Part shown: piece by piece, positions 63,920-64,000 of the stretch
Layout of the letters: every line of letters starts with the position of its first letter
Position numbering within the stretch: position 1 is the first letter of the stretch
Origin: Ovis canadensis
Taxonomy: Eukaryota; Chordata; Mammalia; Artiodactyla; Bovidae
DNA length: 64,000 nt
Direction of reading: 5' to 3'
Assembly: GCF_042477335.2 (NCBI RefSeq)
Contig: NC_091727.1
Span: 125,953,501 to 126,017,500, forward strand
Made by a program: the position numbers and the translations under genes
The notes under the pieces: model-generated
Told to the model about the DNA's origin: nothing
Databases searched by the model: none
The model's input: only the letters and a program-made list of their open reading frames with translations

Positions 63920-64000
63920 GAAGACTCTTGAGAGTCCCTTGGACTGCAAGGAGATCCAACCAGTCCATCCTAAAGGAGATCAGTCCTGGGTGTTCATTGG
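63920..64000 (+). mobile_element. BovB LINE fragment, runs off the window
   Basis: AAGACTCTTGAGAGTCCCTTGG to the window end matches the BovB segment coding [20 protein letters not shown]. It joins antisense L1 directly, with GAG shared at the junction. Confidence 0.9.

Overview
This is nuclear DNA of a ruminant, most likely cattle or a close bovid. The evidence is the repeat content: young bovine L1, RTE-type BovB LINEs, Bov-tA and Bov-A2 SINEs (BovB-derived), CHR-type tRNA SINEs and a bovine-type class II ERV solo LTR, on a background of mammal-wide MIR, L2, MER5-like and MLT1 relics. I recognise no host protein-coding exon, RNA gene, CRISPR array or prokaryotic-style operon. Every long reading frame is a decayed LINE reverse transcriptase or L1 ORF2 tail. 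The window is best read as intergenic or deep-intronic sequence. Family names are given from memory of consensus sequences; no database search was run.

Layout. 0-2.3 kb: a composite of young L1 pieces in both orientations. 2.3-12.2 kb: SINEs, one BovB and an L2 among unassigned sequence. 12.4-17.9 kb: one old L1 split by a twin-primed L1_BT (itself split by a solo LTR), two BovB copies, a Bov-A2 and a Bov-tA. 18-32 kb: MIR-rich sequence with SINEs, short BovB tails, an MLT1 LTR and a young L1 tail. 32.35-33.63 kb: a perfect 427-bp inverted repeat around a 423-bp spacer, next to opposed BovB copies. 36.3-39.8 kb: an old L1 5' region in minus orientation, split five times. 40.7-44.9 kb: an old L1 that keeps its 5' half and 3' end but lacks most of ORF2. 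45-49 kb: SINEs, MIR and L2. 49.1-51.8 kb: a twin-primed L1 with a 2-kb BovB inside it; that BovB carries the longest reading frame of the window, 477 codons. 52-64 kb: further L1_BT, BovB, MIR and hAT-type relics.

How the parts relate. L1 supplies the retrotransposition machinery that moved L1 itself and the CHR-type SINEs. BovB supplies the 3' end copied by Bov-tA and Bov-A2. All copies here look dead through 5' truncation, inversion, frameshift or nonsense changes. The target-site duplications and nesting order give a readable relative chronology. The strongest anomaly is the perfect inverted repeat at 32355-33631.
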